Under the pieces are notes generated by a model. It did no database searches and was not told where the DNA came from. It worked only from the letters and a program-made list of their open reading frames with translations. From the NCBI RefSeq assembly GCF_002285285.1, contig NZ_NSJF01000001.1, positions 248,001 to 312,000 of the forward strand: a DNA stretch of 64,000 nt, read 5' to 3'. Both the position numbers and the translations under genes were made by a program. Positions 25,346 to 34,091 of the stretch are shown piece by piece. The DNA comes from Vandammella animalimorsus (lineage in GTDB: Bacteria; Pseudomonadota; Gammaproteobacteria; Burkholderiales; Burkholderiaceae_C). Within the stretch, counting starts at the first letter, position 1. The number at the start of each line of letters is the position of its first letter.

Positions 25346-26773
25346 TCATGAGGTACGGCGCACCAGGCGAACGTAATTTTGACGCACACGGGAACCCGAA
25401 CTAAAACTACCAACGCGTCCATAAAAGAAATCTACAGTCCACATATAACTCACATCTTCAGCAAAAATAGAACCAGTCCAAAACCATCCGTTCGTAGAAT
25501 TAATAAACCATTGAGAATCAATTGTTGGGCCAGCAAAAGATTTGCTGTAGTCCACCAGGCTTTGCAGCTCCCGCACGGTGGGCAGGCGCCAGTCGTTGAA
25601 GCCGCACAGGCCCTGGGCGTTGACTGCCGCCACGTAGGCGCTGGCATCGCCCGGCTGGTTGTTGTCCAGGTTGGTGTAGCGGTTTGCGTAATGCCGCAAG
25701 TGCCCGCTTTGGTTGAGCTTGCCTTCCCAGATCAGGCCGGTGGTGTTGTCCTTGACGCATTCGGTCTTGTCGTAATGGCCGCCGCCGGGCTTGGGTACGT
25801 GGGCATAGCTCATGGCGTTGATGTGGCGGCGCATGCCGTCTTGCTTTTCCGCGCCGCTCAGGGCAATGGCCTCGGGGCTGTCGCAGGCCACCAGGTCGTT
25901 GCTGCCGGCCCGGTAGCACTGCTGGCCGGTGATGCCGGTGTGGGGCAGCTTGGCGGGGCTGGCCGCGCCCGTCTTGCGCACGGTGATGCGCACCTGCACG
26001 CCTGCGCCGGGGGCGGTTTGCGTGAACTCGGCCCGCACGATCTGGCCGGGGGCGGCGGCAGTGCCCGGCGGCTGGGCGATGACGGCGCTGCCCGCATGGG
26101 CGGGCGGGGGCGCGCCCAGGCCCAGCGCGCCCAGCGCGATGGCGCCCAGCAGGCCCAGCGGAGCGCTGCCGCCCATGCCCGGCCCATTTATGCGCCCGTT
26201 CATGTGCATGCCCTGGCGGCCGCGCCAGGCCAGCGCGGCCAGGCCCAGGGCCAGCAGCAACCAGGCCGTGCCGCCCAGCGTGGGCACGGGCTGCACGCCG
26301 CCGGGGCTGCCGCTGCCCAGCAGCCCGCCCAGGCTGCCGCCCAGCACGCTGAGCACGTTGCCGCTGACGGTGGAGGTGAGCATCACCCCCTGCGGCGCGC
26401 TGGGGAACAGCGCCGCAGGCAGCGTGCCGGTGAGGATGAGTTGCTGCGCATCCTGCGGATCGGGGGCCACGGCCCAGCCGCTGGTGGCAAAGGGCGCGGG
26501 CGCTTGCAGCGCGCCGCCGCTGCATTCGGCGCTTTGGGCCTGGGTGACGGCCAGGCTGGCGTCGTCAAAGGCAATGCGCACCTGGCGCTCGAAGCCATTG
26601 ATGGCCTGGCCGGCGGCCACGGTGTGGCAGCCGGTGGCGGCGGAGCCGTCCAGATCAAAGAAAAAGTCAATCTGCACGGGCGCGGCCTGGGCCGCCAGCG
26701 GCAGGGCCAGGGCCGCGCCCAGCGCGGCGGTGTTCAGCCAGCGCAGGGCGCGCTGGCGCAAGGTGGGGTGCAT
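25346..26773 (-). CDS. Fused surface protein: IPTL-CTERM-like module plus DUF1566 domain
   Basis: The 475-residue frame has AAGGAG before its ATG. In order: signal peptide (1-30), a ~130-residue beta-rich module with two Cys, an IPTL-CTERM-like sorting signal at 162-188 (VPTLGGTAWLLLALGLAALAW followed by RGR), then a second signal-like hydrophobic segment (~204-227, ending PPPAHAGS), a linker (228-275), and a DUF1566 domain (340-475: DNTTGLIWEG, DWRLPTVRELQSLVDYS, YVRLVRRTS). IPTL-CTERM tails normally end proteins, so this looks like two exported proteins joined in frame. The sequence from about residue 407 (base ~25555) is much AT-richer than the rest. Met 189/191 could be the start of a separate downstream protein. 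Function unknown; probably envelope-associated. Confidence 0.7.
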   Translation of the reverse strand: MHPTLRQRALRWLNTAALGAALALPLAAQAAPVQIDFFFDLDGSAATGCHTVAAGQAINGFERQVRIAFDDASLAVTQAQSAECSGGALQAPAPFATSGWAVAPDPQDAQQLILTGTLPAALFPSAPQGVMLTSTVSGNVLSVLGGSLGGLLGSGSPGGVQPVPTLGGTAWLLLALGLAALAWRGRQGMHMNGRINGPGMGGSAPLGLLGAIALGALGLGAPPPAHAGSAVIAQPPGTAAAPGQIVRAEFTQTAPGAGVQVRITVRKTGAASPAKLPHTGITGQQCYRAGSNDLVACDSPEAIALSGAEKQDGMRRHINAMSYAHVPKPGGGHYDKTECVKDNTTGLIWEGKLNQSGHLRHYANRYTNLDNNQPGDASAYVAAVNAQGLCGFNDWRLPTVRELQSLVDYSKSFAGPTIDSQWFINSTNGWFWTGSIFAEDVSYMWTVDFFYGRVGSFSSGSRVRQNYVRLVRRTS

Positions 26774-26870
26774 GGGGTGGCTCCTTCAGGCAAGTGAGGG
26801 GGGGACAAGGGGAACAAGGGGTGGCGCCATGCAGGCCAATGGCAGATGACGAGGGGAAAAGCCCAAACGC

Positions 26871-26903
26871 AAAAACCCGGCAACGCGCAAGGCGTGGCCG
26901 GGT
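26871..26903 (-). terminator. Intrinsic terminator between dinG and the fused surface-protein gene
   Basis: ACCCGGC (26875-26881) pairs with GCCGGGT (26897-26903), with a further inner ACGC/GCGT pairing, followed on the minus strand by five T. It would end leftward transcription from dinG and the tandem-repeat region about 100 bases before the start of the fused gene, so that gene's promoter should lie in 26774-26870. Confidence 0.7.
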
Positions 26904-26980
26904 GGGCGAGAGATGGCGATGGAAGCAGGCGAAAAGAATTTCGCCTGGCAGGGAACTTTTACGGCACGCGCATCAAATCG

Positions 26981-27069
26981 CTGCGTGCTGCGTGCTGCGT
27001 GCTGCGTGCTGCGTGCTGCGTGCTGCGTGCTGCGTGCTGCGTGCTGCGTGCTGCGTGCTGCGTGCTGCG
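26981..27069. repeat. Tandem heptanucleotide repeat (CTGCGTG), 12.7 copies
   Basis: Twelve perfect copies of CTGCGTG and five bases of a thirteenth form an 89-base uninterrupted array. Seven is not a multiple of three, so a change in copy number would shift any reading frame crossing it. It lies between the dinG end and the fused surface-protein start, ~208 bases upstream of the latter and on the far side of a terminator. Frames through it encode Cys/Ala/Leu/Arg or His/Ala/Arg/Ser/Thr/Gln repeats but belong to no recognisable gene. Confidence 0.95.
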
Positions 27070-27433
27070 GCGGTCAGTTCCCAGGTATTCATGGGGCTGC
27101 AATTGTAGCCAGGTGCAAGCAGTTGTAATCCATGCGACAGCCCATTTTTTGCGCAAAGCGCCTCAGGAAAACCCTGGGTGCTGCAGATGTTGGCCGCGTT
27201 GTGCGCCTTGCTGCCCATCCCGACCTTGGGGCGCGCGCCAGGCGCGGCGCATTGGAGGGCAGGTTCTCAAGCCCATGCCTGTCAAGGCCTTGCCCTGTTG
27301 CGCTCGGCTTCACCAAACTGTGCGGAAATACTGTTTCGCGCAGAAACCGCCGCGCCGCTCAATGCCCCGCCATGCCGGCTTGCGTCGGCCTGACGGAATC
27401 GGGCCTTGGTGCGCATTGCCAAGGGCGCGGCGG
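27070..27433. other. Gene-free stretch downstream of dinG
   Basis: About 360 bases between the heptanucleotide repeat and the dinG stop. Short ORFs on both strands lack ribosome sites and recognisable sequence. I see no terminator close to the dinG stop. Confidence 0.45.
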
Positions 27434-29599
27434 CTATGTCTGGGCGTCGGCTGCGTCAGCATCGGCCGTGCCGTCACTGGCCGTGCTGCCGCTGGCCGGG
27501 GCGGCGGCGTCTTGCTGGTTGCGTGCGGCCAGGCGGCGCACGGCTTCGGCAAAGCCGCTGCGGCTGCGCATGCGCGCCATGGGCGGCAGGTTGGCCAGCA
27601 GCTGCCGGCCATAGCCCTTGTGCACGATGCGCGGGTCGCACAGCACCAGGATGCCCTTGTCCGTCTCGGTGCGGATGAGCCGGCCGGCGCCTTGCTTGAG
27701 GGCGATGGCCGCCTCGGGGACGAACAGCCGGGTGAAGGCGTTTTCGCCCTGGGATTCGTAGCGCCGCGCCCGCGCCTGCACCAGCGGGTCGTGCGGCGGC
27801 GGGAAGGGCAGTTTGTCGATCACCACCAGCTGCAAGGCGTTGCCGGGCACGTCAAAGCCTTCCCAGAACGTGGCCGATGCCACCAGCACGCGGCCATGCT
27901 GCGTGGCGCTGGCGGGCTGGCGAAAGCGCTGCATCAGGCGCTGCTTGGATTCATCGCCCTGCACCAGCACCTCGATGCCGCTGTCGTTGCCCAACTGCGC
28001 GCGCAGCGCATCGCCGATCAGGCGCAAGGCCTTGAGTGTGGTGGTCAGCACCAGGGTGCGCCCGCCCAGGGCCAGTGCGCCTTGCGCGGCCAGCTCGGCC
28101 ACGGCCTGGCCATGGGCCTGCACGTCGGACGGCGCGGGCATGTCCGAAGGCACGTACAGCATGGATTGGCGGGCGAAGTCAAACGGGCTGGGCACTTGCA
28201 GAATGCGCGCGGCCTCCAGCCCGCAGGCTTGGGTGAAGTGGCTCAGGCTGGCATCGGCGCCCAGGGTGGCGGAGGTGAAGATCCAGGCATGCGATGGCGC
28301 AGGCAGGGCGGGCGTGGCGGCGGCCAGATCGGCCTGCGGGGCATGGCCATCGGCGTTGGTGTTGGGGCTGGCATCGGCGGCATCGCGCGCTTGGCTGTCT
28401 GCGCCCAGGCGCCAGTGCGCGCGCATGTCTTCGGCAATGTCCAGCGGGCTTTCCACCATGCGGATGGTGACTTGCCCGACTTCCATCCAGCGCACGCGCC
28501 CCAGCCTGGCCGAGCCGGCAAACAGGCGCGCCTTTTGCCAGTGGGCATGGCAACGCTGCTCCAGGCGGGCCAGCTCCGGGGCGGAGTCCTTGACGGTTTG
28601 CAAGGCGTCGTGCAGGGCGTGCAAGGCATCGGCCTGGGCCTGCAGGGCTTGCTGCCAGGCCTGTGGGGCGATGCCTTCGGGCGCGCCCTCGTCCCAGTTC
28701 AGACGCAGGTTGCTGGCCTCGCCCACGCAGCGCATCCATTGCTTGCAGGCTTCGTCCACCTCGAACACCAGCTGGGCCCAGTCGCCCAGGCCGCGCGCCA
28801 GCTTGTTGCAGGTGCGCAGGGTTTCGCGCGCGAAGTCCAGCAGCTGGGAGTTGCTCCACTGCTCGCCCAGGAAGTTGACGCCGGTTTCATTGAATTGGTG
28901 GGCCTCGTCGATCACCACGGCGCGCACGCTGGGCAGCAGCTCGGCCATGCCGCTTTCGCGCACCTGCAGGTCGGCAAAGAACAGGTGGTGGTTGATGACC
29001 ACCAGGTCTGCGGCCAGGGCCTGCTTGCGCGCCTTGTTGACGTAGCACTGCGCAAAGCTGGGGCATTGCGAGCCCAGGCAGTTCTCGCGCGTGGAGGTCA
29101 CCAGCGGCAAGTGCGGCGAGCGTTCGGTAAAGCCGGGCATCTCGCTCATGTCCCCCGATTGCGTGGTGTTGGCCCAGCGCCGCACGCGGGCCAGCCAACG
29201 CAGCTGTGCTTCGCCGCTGCCATCGAGCTCGGATTCGGCCAGCTCCAACCGGTAGGGGCACAGGTAGCTGCTGCGCCCTTTGAGCAGCGCGGCCTGCAAG
29301 GAGATGCCCAGGGCCTTGCGCAGAAATGGCAGGTCGCGAAAAAAAATCTGATCCTGTAGGGCCTTGGTGGCAGTGGATACGAGAATGCGCTCGCCGCTGA
29401 GCAGGGCAGGGATGAGGTAGGCAAAGGTCTTGCCCACGCCCGTGCCGGCTTCCACCACCAGCGCCCCGCCGTCGCTCAAGGTCTGGGCCACGGCGCGGGC
29501 CATGAGCAGCTGGCCTTCGCGCAGCTTGTAGCTCGGGTTGGCCTTGGCCAGCGCCCCCTCAGGCGCGAAAGTGGCATCGACGATTTCAGGCAGATTCAT
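27434..29599 (-). CDS. dinG: DinG/YoaA-type ATP-dependent DNA helicase
   Basis: The 721-residue XPD-like superfamily 2 helicase probably unwinds damaged or R-loop DNA 5' to 3'. Walker A is AGTGVGKTF (residues 51-59), the DEAH box is in VVIDEAHQFNETG, and the iron-sulfur Cys residues lie in YLCPYRLEL and CLGSQCPSFAQCY. Motif VI is QGAGRLIRTETDKG near the C-terminus. The start MNLPEIVDATFAPEG is chosen because the upstream extension is not conserved. DinG and YoaA are close relatives, so the symbol is tentative. Confidence 0.9.
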   Translation of the reverse strand: MNLPEIVDATFAPEGALAKANPSYKLREGQLLMARAVAQTLSDGGALVVEAGTGVGKTFAYLIPALLSGERILVSTATKALQDQIFFRDLPFLRKALGISLQAALLKGRSSYLCPYRLELAESELDGSGEAQLRWLARVRRWANTTQSGDMSEMPGFTERSPHLPLVTSTRENCLGSQCPSFAQCYVNKARKQALAADLVVINHHLFFADLQVRESGMAELLPSVRAVVIDEAHQFNETGVNFLGEQWSNSQLLDFARETLRTCNKLARGLGDWAQLVFEVDEACKQWMRCVGEASNLRLNWDEGAPEGIAPQAWQQALQAQADALHALHDALQTVKDSAPELARLEQRCHAHWQKARLFAGSARLGRVRWMEVGQVTIRMVESPLDIAEDMRAHWRLGADSQARDAADASPNTNADGHAPQADLAAATPALPAPSHAWIFTSATLGADASLSHFTQACGLEAARILQVPSPFDFARQSMLYVPSDMPAPSDVQAHGQAVAELAAQGALALGGRTLVLTTTLKALRLIGDALRAQLGNDSGIEVLVQGDESKQRLMQRFRQPASATQHGRVLVASATFWEGFDVPGNALQLVVIDKLPFPPPHDPLVQARARRYESQGENAFTRLFVPEAAIALKQGAGRLIRTETDKGILVLCDPRIVHKGYGRQLLANLPPMARMRSRSGFAEAVRRLAARNQQDAAAPASGSTASDGTADADAADAQT

Positions 29600-29753
29600 G
29601 GGCTGGGCAGGCGGCAAGAGGGCGATTGTCGCCAAATTTCCCGGCAAGTAGCGCGCAAGCCAGAACTTGCCAAAACCGGCCCCGAAAACAGCATAGAATA
29701 CGCGCCGCCGTGGAGGCGCTGGCCATCGCACCGCTGTGCTGGCCGGTTGGTAT

Positions 29754-29830
29754 CGGGGTGTAGCTTAGCCTGGTAGAGCGCTACGTTCGGGACGTAGAGG
29801 CCGGAGGTTCGAATCCTCTCACCCCGACCA
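29754..29830 (+). tRNA. tRNA-Pro (anticodon CGG)
   Basis: A 77-base cloverleaf with acceptor stem CGGGGTG/CACCCCG, anticodon stem CTACG/CGTAG around TTCGGGA (CGG), T-arm GGAGGTTCGAATCCTC and encoded CCA. A -10-like TAGAAT lies at 29694-29699, giving a ~45-base 5' leader. Confidence 0.95.
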
Positions 29831-29885
29831 GTTTCCACACAAACATTGCACGTTTGCGGCCCTTGTGGGACACGGCGTTGGAGCA

Positions 29886-29915
29886 AAGCCCAGCAGCATC
29901 TGCCTGGGCTTTTTT
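29886..29915 (+). terminator. Terminator of tRNA-Pro
   Basis: AAGCCCAG (29886-29893) pairs with CTGGGCTT (29904-29911), followed by more T. It lies 55 bases past the tRNA and before the convergent queF gene. Confidence 0.85.
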
Positions 29916-30000
29916 GTTGCCTGTCGCTGGGGGAGGGGCCTGCTTGCGGCAGGCCATTACGGCCGCCCACGCGGGGCGAGGCGTGGCAGGCGCTCCAGGG

Positions 30001-30876
30001 CTATTGCCGGGCCGTGCGCCAGTTGCGCGGTGCGGTGTGGGGGCTGCTGCTGCGCCAGGGGTTGATGTCCAGGCCGCCGCGCCGGGTGTAGCGCGCATAG
30101 ACGCTCAGCTGTGTGGGCTGGCAGCGCTGCCAGATGTCCAGGAAGATGCGCTCCACGCAGTTTTCGTGAAAGCCCGTGTGGTTGCGAAAGCTGACGATGT
30201 ACTGCAGCAGCGCGGCCTGGTCGATGGGGGCGCCGGTGTAGCGGATTTGTACGCTGGCCCAGTCGGGCTGCCCGGTTACGGGGCAGTTGCTTTTGAGCAG
30301 GCGGCTGCACAGGGTTTCGCTGACAGGGGGCTCGCCCTGAGCGCTGCGCAGCAGGTCTGGCTGCGGCGTGTAGTGCTGGCATTCGACGTCGAGGCGGTCG
30401 AGGTCGATGCCGTCGAGCTCAGCCAGTTGCTCGGCGCCGAAATCGGCGGCTTCAACCAGTTGCACGCCGATGCTCGCTTGCTGCCCGCTGCCGCGCCAGG
30501 CGGCTTCGGAGATGTCATCGAGCAGGCACTGGCGCAGCGCGGCGCTGTCGGTAAAACGGTGGTTATTCAGGCTGTTGAGGTAGAGCTTGAGGGACTTGCT
30601 TTCGATGATGTTGGGCGTCTCGCACGGGAACACCAGGTGGGCGATGGCCACCTGGGGCTTGCCGCGCGGGTTGAGCCAGCTCAGCTCGAAGGCGCTCCAG
30701 ATGTCGGCGCCGATGAATGGCAGGCGCTTGGCCGAGCCAAGGCCCAGTTCCGTGCGCTGCGCCGCACGCGGGATGGGATAGAGCAGCGTGCGGTCGTAGC
30801 GGCTGGGGTAGTTGACCTCGCGGCCCAGCGGCAGGGCGCTGGCACAAGGAGCGGAACTGGGCGCTGGCGTGTTCAT
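30001..30876 (-). CDS. queF: NADPH-dependent preQ0 reductase
   Basis: QueF reduces 7-cyano-7-deazaguanine to preQ1 in queuosine synthesis. The 291-residue length is that of the long (YqcD-type) form with two tunnelling-fold halves. The catalytic Cys is in [14 protein letters not shown], and the QueF motif region [20 protein letters not shown] and the Glu/His region [10 protein letters not shown] are present. ilvE lies 30 bases upstream on the same strand, so the two may be co-transcribed. queG at 8.4 kb acts later in the pathway. Confidence 0.95.
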   Translation of the reverse strand: MNTPAPSSAPCASALPLGREVNYPSRYDRTLLYPIPRAAQRTELGLGSAKRLPFIGADIWSAFELSWLNPRGKPQVAIAHLVFPCETPNIIESKSLKLYLNSLNNHRFTDSAALRQCLLDDISEAAWRGSGQQASIGVQLVEAADFGAEQLAELDGIDLDRLDVECQHYTPQPDLLRSAQGEPPVSETLCSRLLKSNCPVTGQPDWASVQIRYTGAPIDQAALLQYIVSFRNHTGFHENCVERIFLDIWQRCQPTQLSVYARYTRRGGLDINPWRSSSPHTAPRNWRTARQ

Positions 30877-30906
30877 CGCGTGATACTGCTTTGATTGAAC
30901 AGACGC

Positions 30907-31992
30907 TCAAGCCAGGGTGCGAACCCAGCCGCGGGTGTCGGGCAGCTTGCCACGTTGCAGACCCAGCAGCTGCTCGCGCAACGCGCTGGTGACGGGGCCG
31001 CTTTCGCCATTGCCGATGCTGAAGCTGCCGCCCTCGAACTGCACTTCACCGATGGAGGCCACCACGGCTGCGGTGCCGCAAGCAAAAACTTCCGTGACAT
31101 TGCCGCTTTCGACATCGGCACGCCATTCGTCGAAGGCGTATTTGCGCTCTTGCACGTCGATGCCCTGGCTGCGGGCCAGCTCGATCAGCGAGGCGCGCGT
31201 GATGCCTGGCAGGATGGTGCCCAATGGGGTGGTGAACAGGCTACCGTCCTTGCGCACGAAAAAGATGTTCATGCCGCCCAGCTCTTCGATCCAGCGGTGC
31301 TCGGCGGCATCGAGAAAGACCACCTGCTCACAGCCGTTTTGCTGCGCCTGGGCCTGGGCGATGAGGCTGGCGGCGTAATTGCCACCGCACTTGGCCGCGC
31401 CAGTGCCGCCTTCGGCCGCACGCGTGTACTGCTGCGAGACCCAGACCTTGACCGGCTTGGGGCCGTTCTTGAAATAGTCGCCCACGGGCGATGCGATCAC
31501 GCAGAAGGTGAACTGGTGCGCTGGACGCACGCCCAGAAACGGTTCGCTGGCGAACATGAAGGGGCGCAGGTAGAGACTGCCGTTGCCGCCGGGGATCCAG
31601 TCCTTGTCGATGCGCACGAGCGCTTCCACGGCTTCGAGGAACACGGCCTCGGGCAGGGTTGGCATGGCCATGCGTTGTGCCGAAGCATTGAAGCGACGGG
31701 CATTTTCATCGGGGCGGAACAAGGTGATGCGGTCGCCTTCGCCACGGTAGGCCTTCATGCCTTCGAAGATCTCCTGGCCGTAATGCAGCACGGATGCTGC
31801 AGGGTCGATGGAGAACGGCGCACGCTTGCGGATGCGCGCATCGTGCCAGCCACGGTCCTTGCTCCATTCGATCGTAGCCATATGGTCGGTAAATGCCGTG
31901 CCAAAGCTGCCTTTGGCCAGAATGGCCTCGCGTTCTGCCGCGGGGGTTGGGGTGTCGCTGGGCAAGACCTCGAACTTCAACGCATGGGACAT
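30907..31992 (-). CDS. ilvE: Branched-chain amino acid aminotransferase
   Basis: The 361-residue fold-type IV PLP enzyme transfers the amino group of Leu, Ile and Val. The PLP Lys is in GGTGAAKCGGNYAAS; the substrate-loop region HRWIEELGGMNIFFV and the phosphate-binding LPGITRASLIELA are typical. Length fits the longer class II BCAT form. The ATG (MSHALKFEVLPSD) is chosen because the ~95-codon upstream extension is not conserved; a GGAG lies 11 bases upstream. Confidence 0.94.
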   Translation of the reverse strand: MSHALKFEVLPSDTPTPAAEREAILAKGSFGTAFTDHMATIEWSKDRGWHDARIRKRAPFSIDPAASVLHYGQEIFEGMKAYRGEGDRITLFRPDENARRFNASAQRMAMPTLPEAVFLEAVEALVRIDKDWIPGGNGSLYLRPFMFASEPFLGVRPAHQFTFCVIASPVGDYFKNGPKPVKVWVSQQYTRAAEGGTGAAKCGGNYAASLIAQAQAQQNGCEQVVFLDAAEHRWIEELGGMNIFFVRKDGSLFTTPLGTILPGITRASLIELARSQGIDVQERKYAFDEWRADVESGNVTEVFACGTAAVVASIGEVQFEGGSFSIGNGESGPVTSALREQLLGLQRGKLPDTRGWVRTLA

Positions 31993-32348
31993 GGAAAAAC
32001 TCCTGACAGAGGGTGAAAGAGCGGGCCTGCCCATCGGTGGGATGCAGGCCTGAAACTGGGGTGTGGCGCTTGTGGTAATCAATTGCAATTGCTTGTGAGG
32101 CAAGCTCTTGCAACTGCCCGAAAGCACAGTTTTTTCGTGCTGTACGGGGATGGAATGCAGGCGCCAAGCAAACAGCTGCACATGATAGTCGCAGCGCAGA
32201 CCTTCCATCGCCTGAGCGGGGGAGGCAGGCAGCAGGGTGCGGGTGGTGTGCGGCCCAGGCCGGGTTGGCGCGCCCAGCGTCAAGAATGCGCTGAGATCAC
32301 GGATTTTTTGCAGGCCTTGCTGAATCGGCTACAATGCGCGGCTTTTCC
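31993..32348. other. Intergenic region between ilvE and tRNA-Ser
   Basis: No gene is seen. It must hold the ilvE promoter (minus strand); I could not pick a convincing pair of boxes, though a Leu-responsive type AT-rich tract with CAATTGCAATTG lies near 32080-32092. The right end holds the tRNA-Ser promoter: TTGCAG (32308-32313), 16 bases, TACAAT (32330-32335). Confidence 0.5.
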
Positions 32349-32439
32349 GGAGAGATGGATGAGTGGTTTAAGTCGCACGCCTGGAAAGCGTGTGTGGGTT
32401 AATAGCCCACCGCGGGTTCGAATCCCGCTCTCTCCGCCA
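32349..32439 (+). tRNA. tRNA-Ser (anticodon GGA)
   Basis: A 91-base tRNA with the long variable arm of class II, acceptor stem GGAGAGA/TCTCTCC, anticodon stem CACGC/GCGTG around CTGGAAA (GGA), T-arm GCGGGTTCGAATCCCGC, discriminator G and encoded CCA. Its -10 TACAAT ends 13 bases upstream. Confidence 0.95.
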
Positions 32440-32535
32440 CGTGGCTTGGCCCATGCTGTTGAGTAATGATTGACAGCATGCGTGCTTCGAATTGCCAATC
32501 CTGTGCTCATTGACGATCTGTACACCCCATGCATC

Positions 32536-32575
32536 AAACCCTTGTAATTCGCTGCGAGTTACAAGGGTTTTCTCG
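32536..32575 (+). terminator. Terminator of tRNA-Ser
   Basis: A 12-bp perfect stem (AAACCCTTGTAA at 32536-32547 with TTACAAGGGTTT at 32559-32570) followed by TTCTCGTTC. Arms rich in A and T at their ends make it usable from both directions. Confidence 0.8.
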
Positions 32576-32715
32576 TTCTATGTGGTGACGGATTGGGTGT
32601 GGCTTTGATGGCCACAGCCGAGCGCCGGTCTTTTCTGGCTCGATCCTGGCTGGCGTCGTGATTTATCGCTAACCCCCTGTGCCCAGGCAAATCCCGGGCG
32701 ATTGCTGGCATTGCT

Positions 32716-33447
32716 ATGGCCTCTTCCAATTTGCACACCAACTTGTCTGAACCGCTGTTGCCGGCAGAGGCATTGTCTGAGGTGGCTTCTGCGGCGGAGG
32801 CAGGGGCGGCGGGCAGTGATGAGGCTGAATATCCAGGCAATTTGTTCGTGGTTGCAGCGCCCAGCGGGGCGGGAAAATCCAGCTTGGTCAAAGCCTTGCT
32901 TGAACTGGATACGAGGGTGTTTCCTACGGTGTCGCACACCACGCGTGCGCCGCGCGGGCAGGAAAAGCATGGGCGAGAGTATTTTTTCATCCCCGCTCAT
33001 GAGTTCGATGCCATGGTGGCAGCCGATGCCTTTATCGAATGGGCGAATGTCCATGGCAACCGTTATGGCACGGCGAAAAAGGCTGTTGAAGACCGCATTC
33101 AGCAGGGCGCCGATGTGGTGCTGGAGATTGATTTCCAGGGCGCGATGCAAATCCGCAATGTCTTTGCCAACGCGGTGTTGATTTTCATACTCCCACCCAG
33201 CTTGGAGGAGTTGCGCTCCCGTCTGGAGCGACGCGGCGAGGACAGGCCTGACGTGATTGAGCTGCGCATGCGCAATGCCCGTGTGGAAATGGCTCAGGCT
33301 GGCAATTTTGATTATGTGATCATCAATGATGTGTTCGAGCGTGCGTTGTTTGATCTGAAAAGCATCGTGCATGCACAGCGTTTGCGCTACAGCGCGCAGC
33401 AGCGCGCCCAGGCGCAGGTGTTTCGTGCATTGGGAATACAGGCCTGA
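32716..33447 (+). CDS. gmk: Guanylate kinase
   Basis: Gmk phosphorylates GMP to GDP. The P-loop is APSGAGKSS (48-56), with GMP-binding residues in [19 protein letters not shown] and the lid [15 protein letters not shown]. The protein has 243 residues against ~205-215 for most homologues; the first ~40 (Ala/Glu/Ser-rich) are an extension and could be an artefact of start choice, although no later start has a better site. It begins the classical gmk-rpoZ-spoT group. Confidence 0.95.
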   Translation: MASSNLHTNLSEPLLPAEALSEVASAAEAGAAGSDEAEYPGNLFVVAAPSGAGKSSLVKALLELDTRVFPTVSHTTRAPRGQEKHGREYFFIPAHEFDAMVAADAFIEWANVHGNRYGTAKKAVEDRIQQGADVVLEIDFQGAMQIRNVFANAVLIFILPPSLEELRSRLERRGEDRPDVIELRMRNARVEMAQAGNFDYVIINDVFERALFDLKSIVHAQRLRYSAQQRAQAQVFRALGIQA

Positions 33448-33532
33448 TTAGGCAATATGTTTTATTCTTTCTTCTCGGCAAGCAATGCAGTCTTGCTGTT
33501 GCATGCGGAAGATTCTTTGAAGTGAGGTTCTT

Positions 33533-33736
33533 ATGGCTCGTATTACTGTGGAAGACAGCTTGGCGCAAATCCCCAATCGGTTCCAGTTGGTGCTGGCAGC
33601 GACTTATCGCGCCCGTATGATCAACCAAGGCCACACGCCCAAGGTGGAAAGCAGCAACAAGGCGGCGGTGACGGCTCTGCGTGAAATCGCGGACGGGAAA
33701 ACTGGCATCGAGATGCTGCGCCGAGTCCCTACCTGA
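33533..33736 (+). CDS. rpoZ: RNA polymerase omega subunit
   Basis: The 67-residue protein ([20 protein letters not shown]...) matches RpoZ, which helps assemble RNA polymerase and forms part of the ppGpp site 1. GAGG lies eight bases before the ATG. It follows gmk by 85 bases and precedes spoT. Confidence 0.97.
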   Translation: MARITVEDSLAQIPNRFQLVLAATYRARMINQGHTPKVESSNKAAVTALREIADGKTGIEMLRRVPT

Positions 33737-33770
33737 TGCTGGCGGCTGGTTGCTGCGCCGTGCAATAACG

Positions 33771-33793
33771 ATGCCCGCTCATACAGCGGGCAT
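33771..33793 (+). terminator. Hairpin after rpoZ
   Basis: ATGCCCGCT (33771-33779) pairs perfectly with AGCGGGCAT (33785-33793). Only TTTT nine bases later supports termination, so it may be a partial terminator between rpoZ and spoT. Confidence 0.5.
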
Positions 33794-34091
33794 TGCGCAT
33801 TTTGCAGGGTAGGGATCTGCTGCGGTGGCAGCCAGTCGATGCGGTATGGATTGCGCTGGTATTGCGATGCTGCAACGCTTCAGCCTGCATGGCCTGCGCA
33901 GTGCATGGACGGGGGCGTTGTTGCGGCGTTCTTGCGTTAAGATCGTAAAAAATGCTTGAAAACGTGGCAACGCAAAGAGTGTTTTTTGATGCCTTGCGTT
34001 GCCTGCGTGCGATGGCTGCAGCGGGTGGTTGGCGCGCCATCCCTGCCGGTTCCCAACCTTGCTCGGTGTCCACTTCTTCCAGACATGTACG

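Noticed and set aside
26981-27069. Heptanucleotide array as a CRISPR
   Set aside because: Units are 7 bases and contiguous, with no spacers and no cas genes.
26846-29359. 837-codon plus-strand frame running through the heptanucleotide repeat and opposite dinG
   Set aside because: Most of it is antisense to dinG; the repeat translates to a Cys/Ala/Leu/Arg pattern in any frame and there is no ribosome site or domain.
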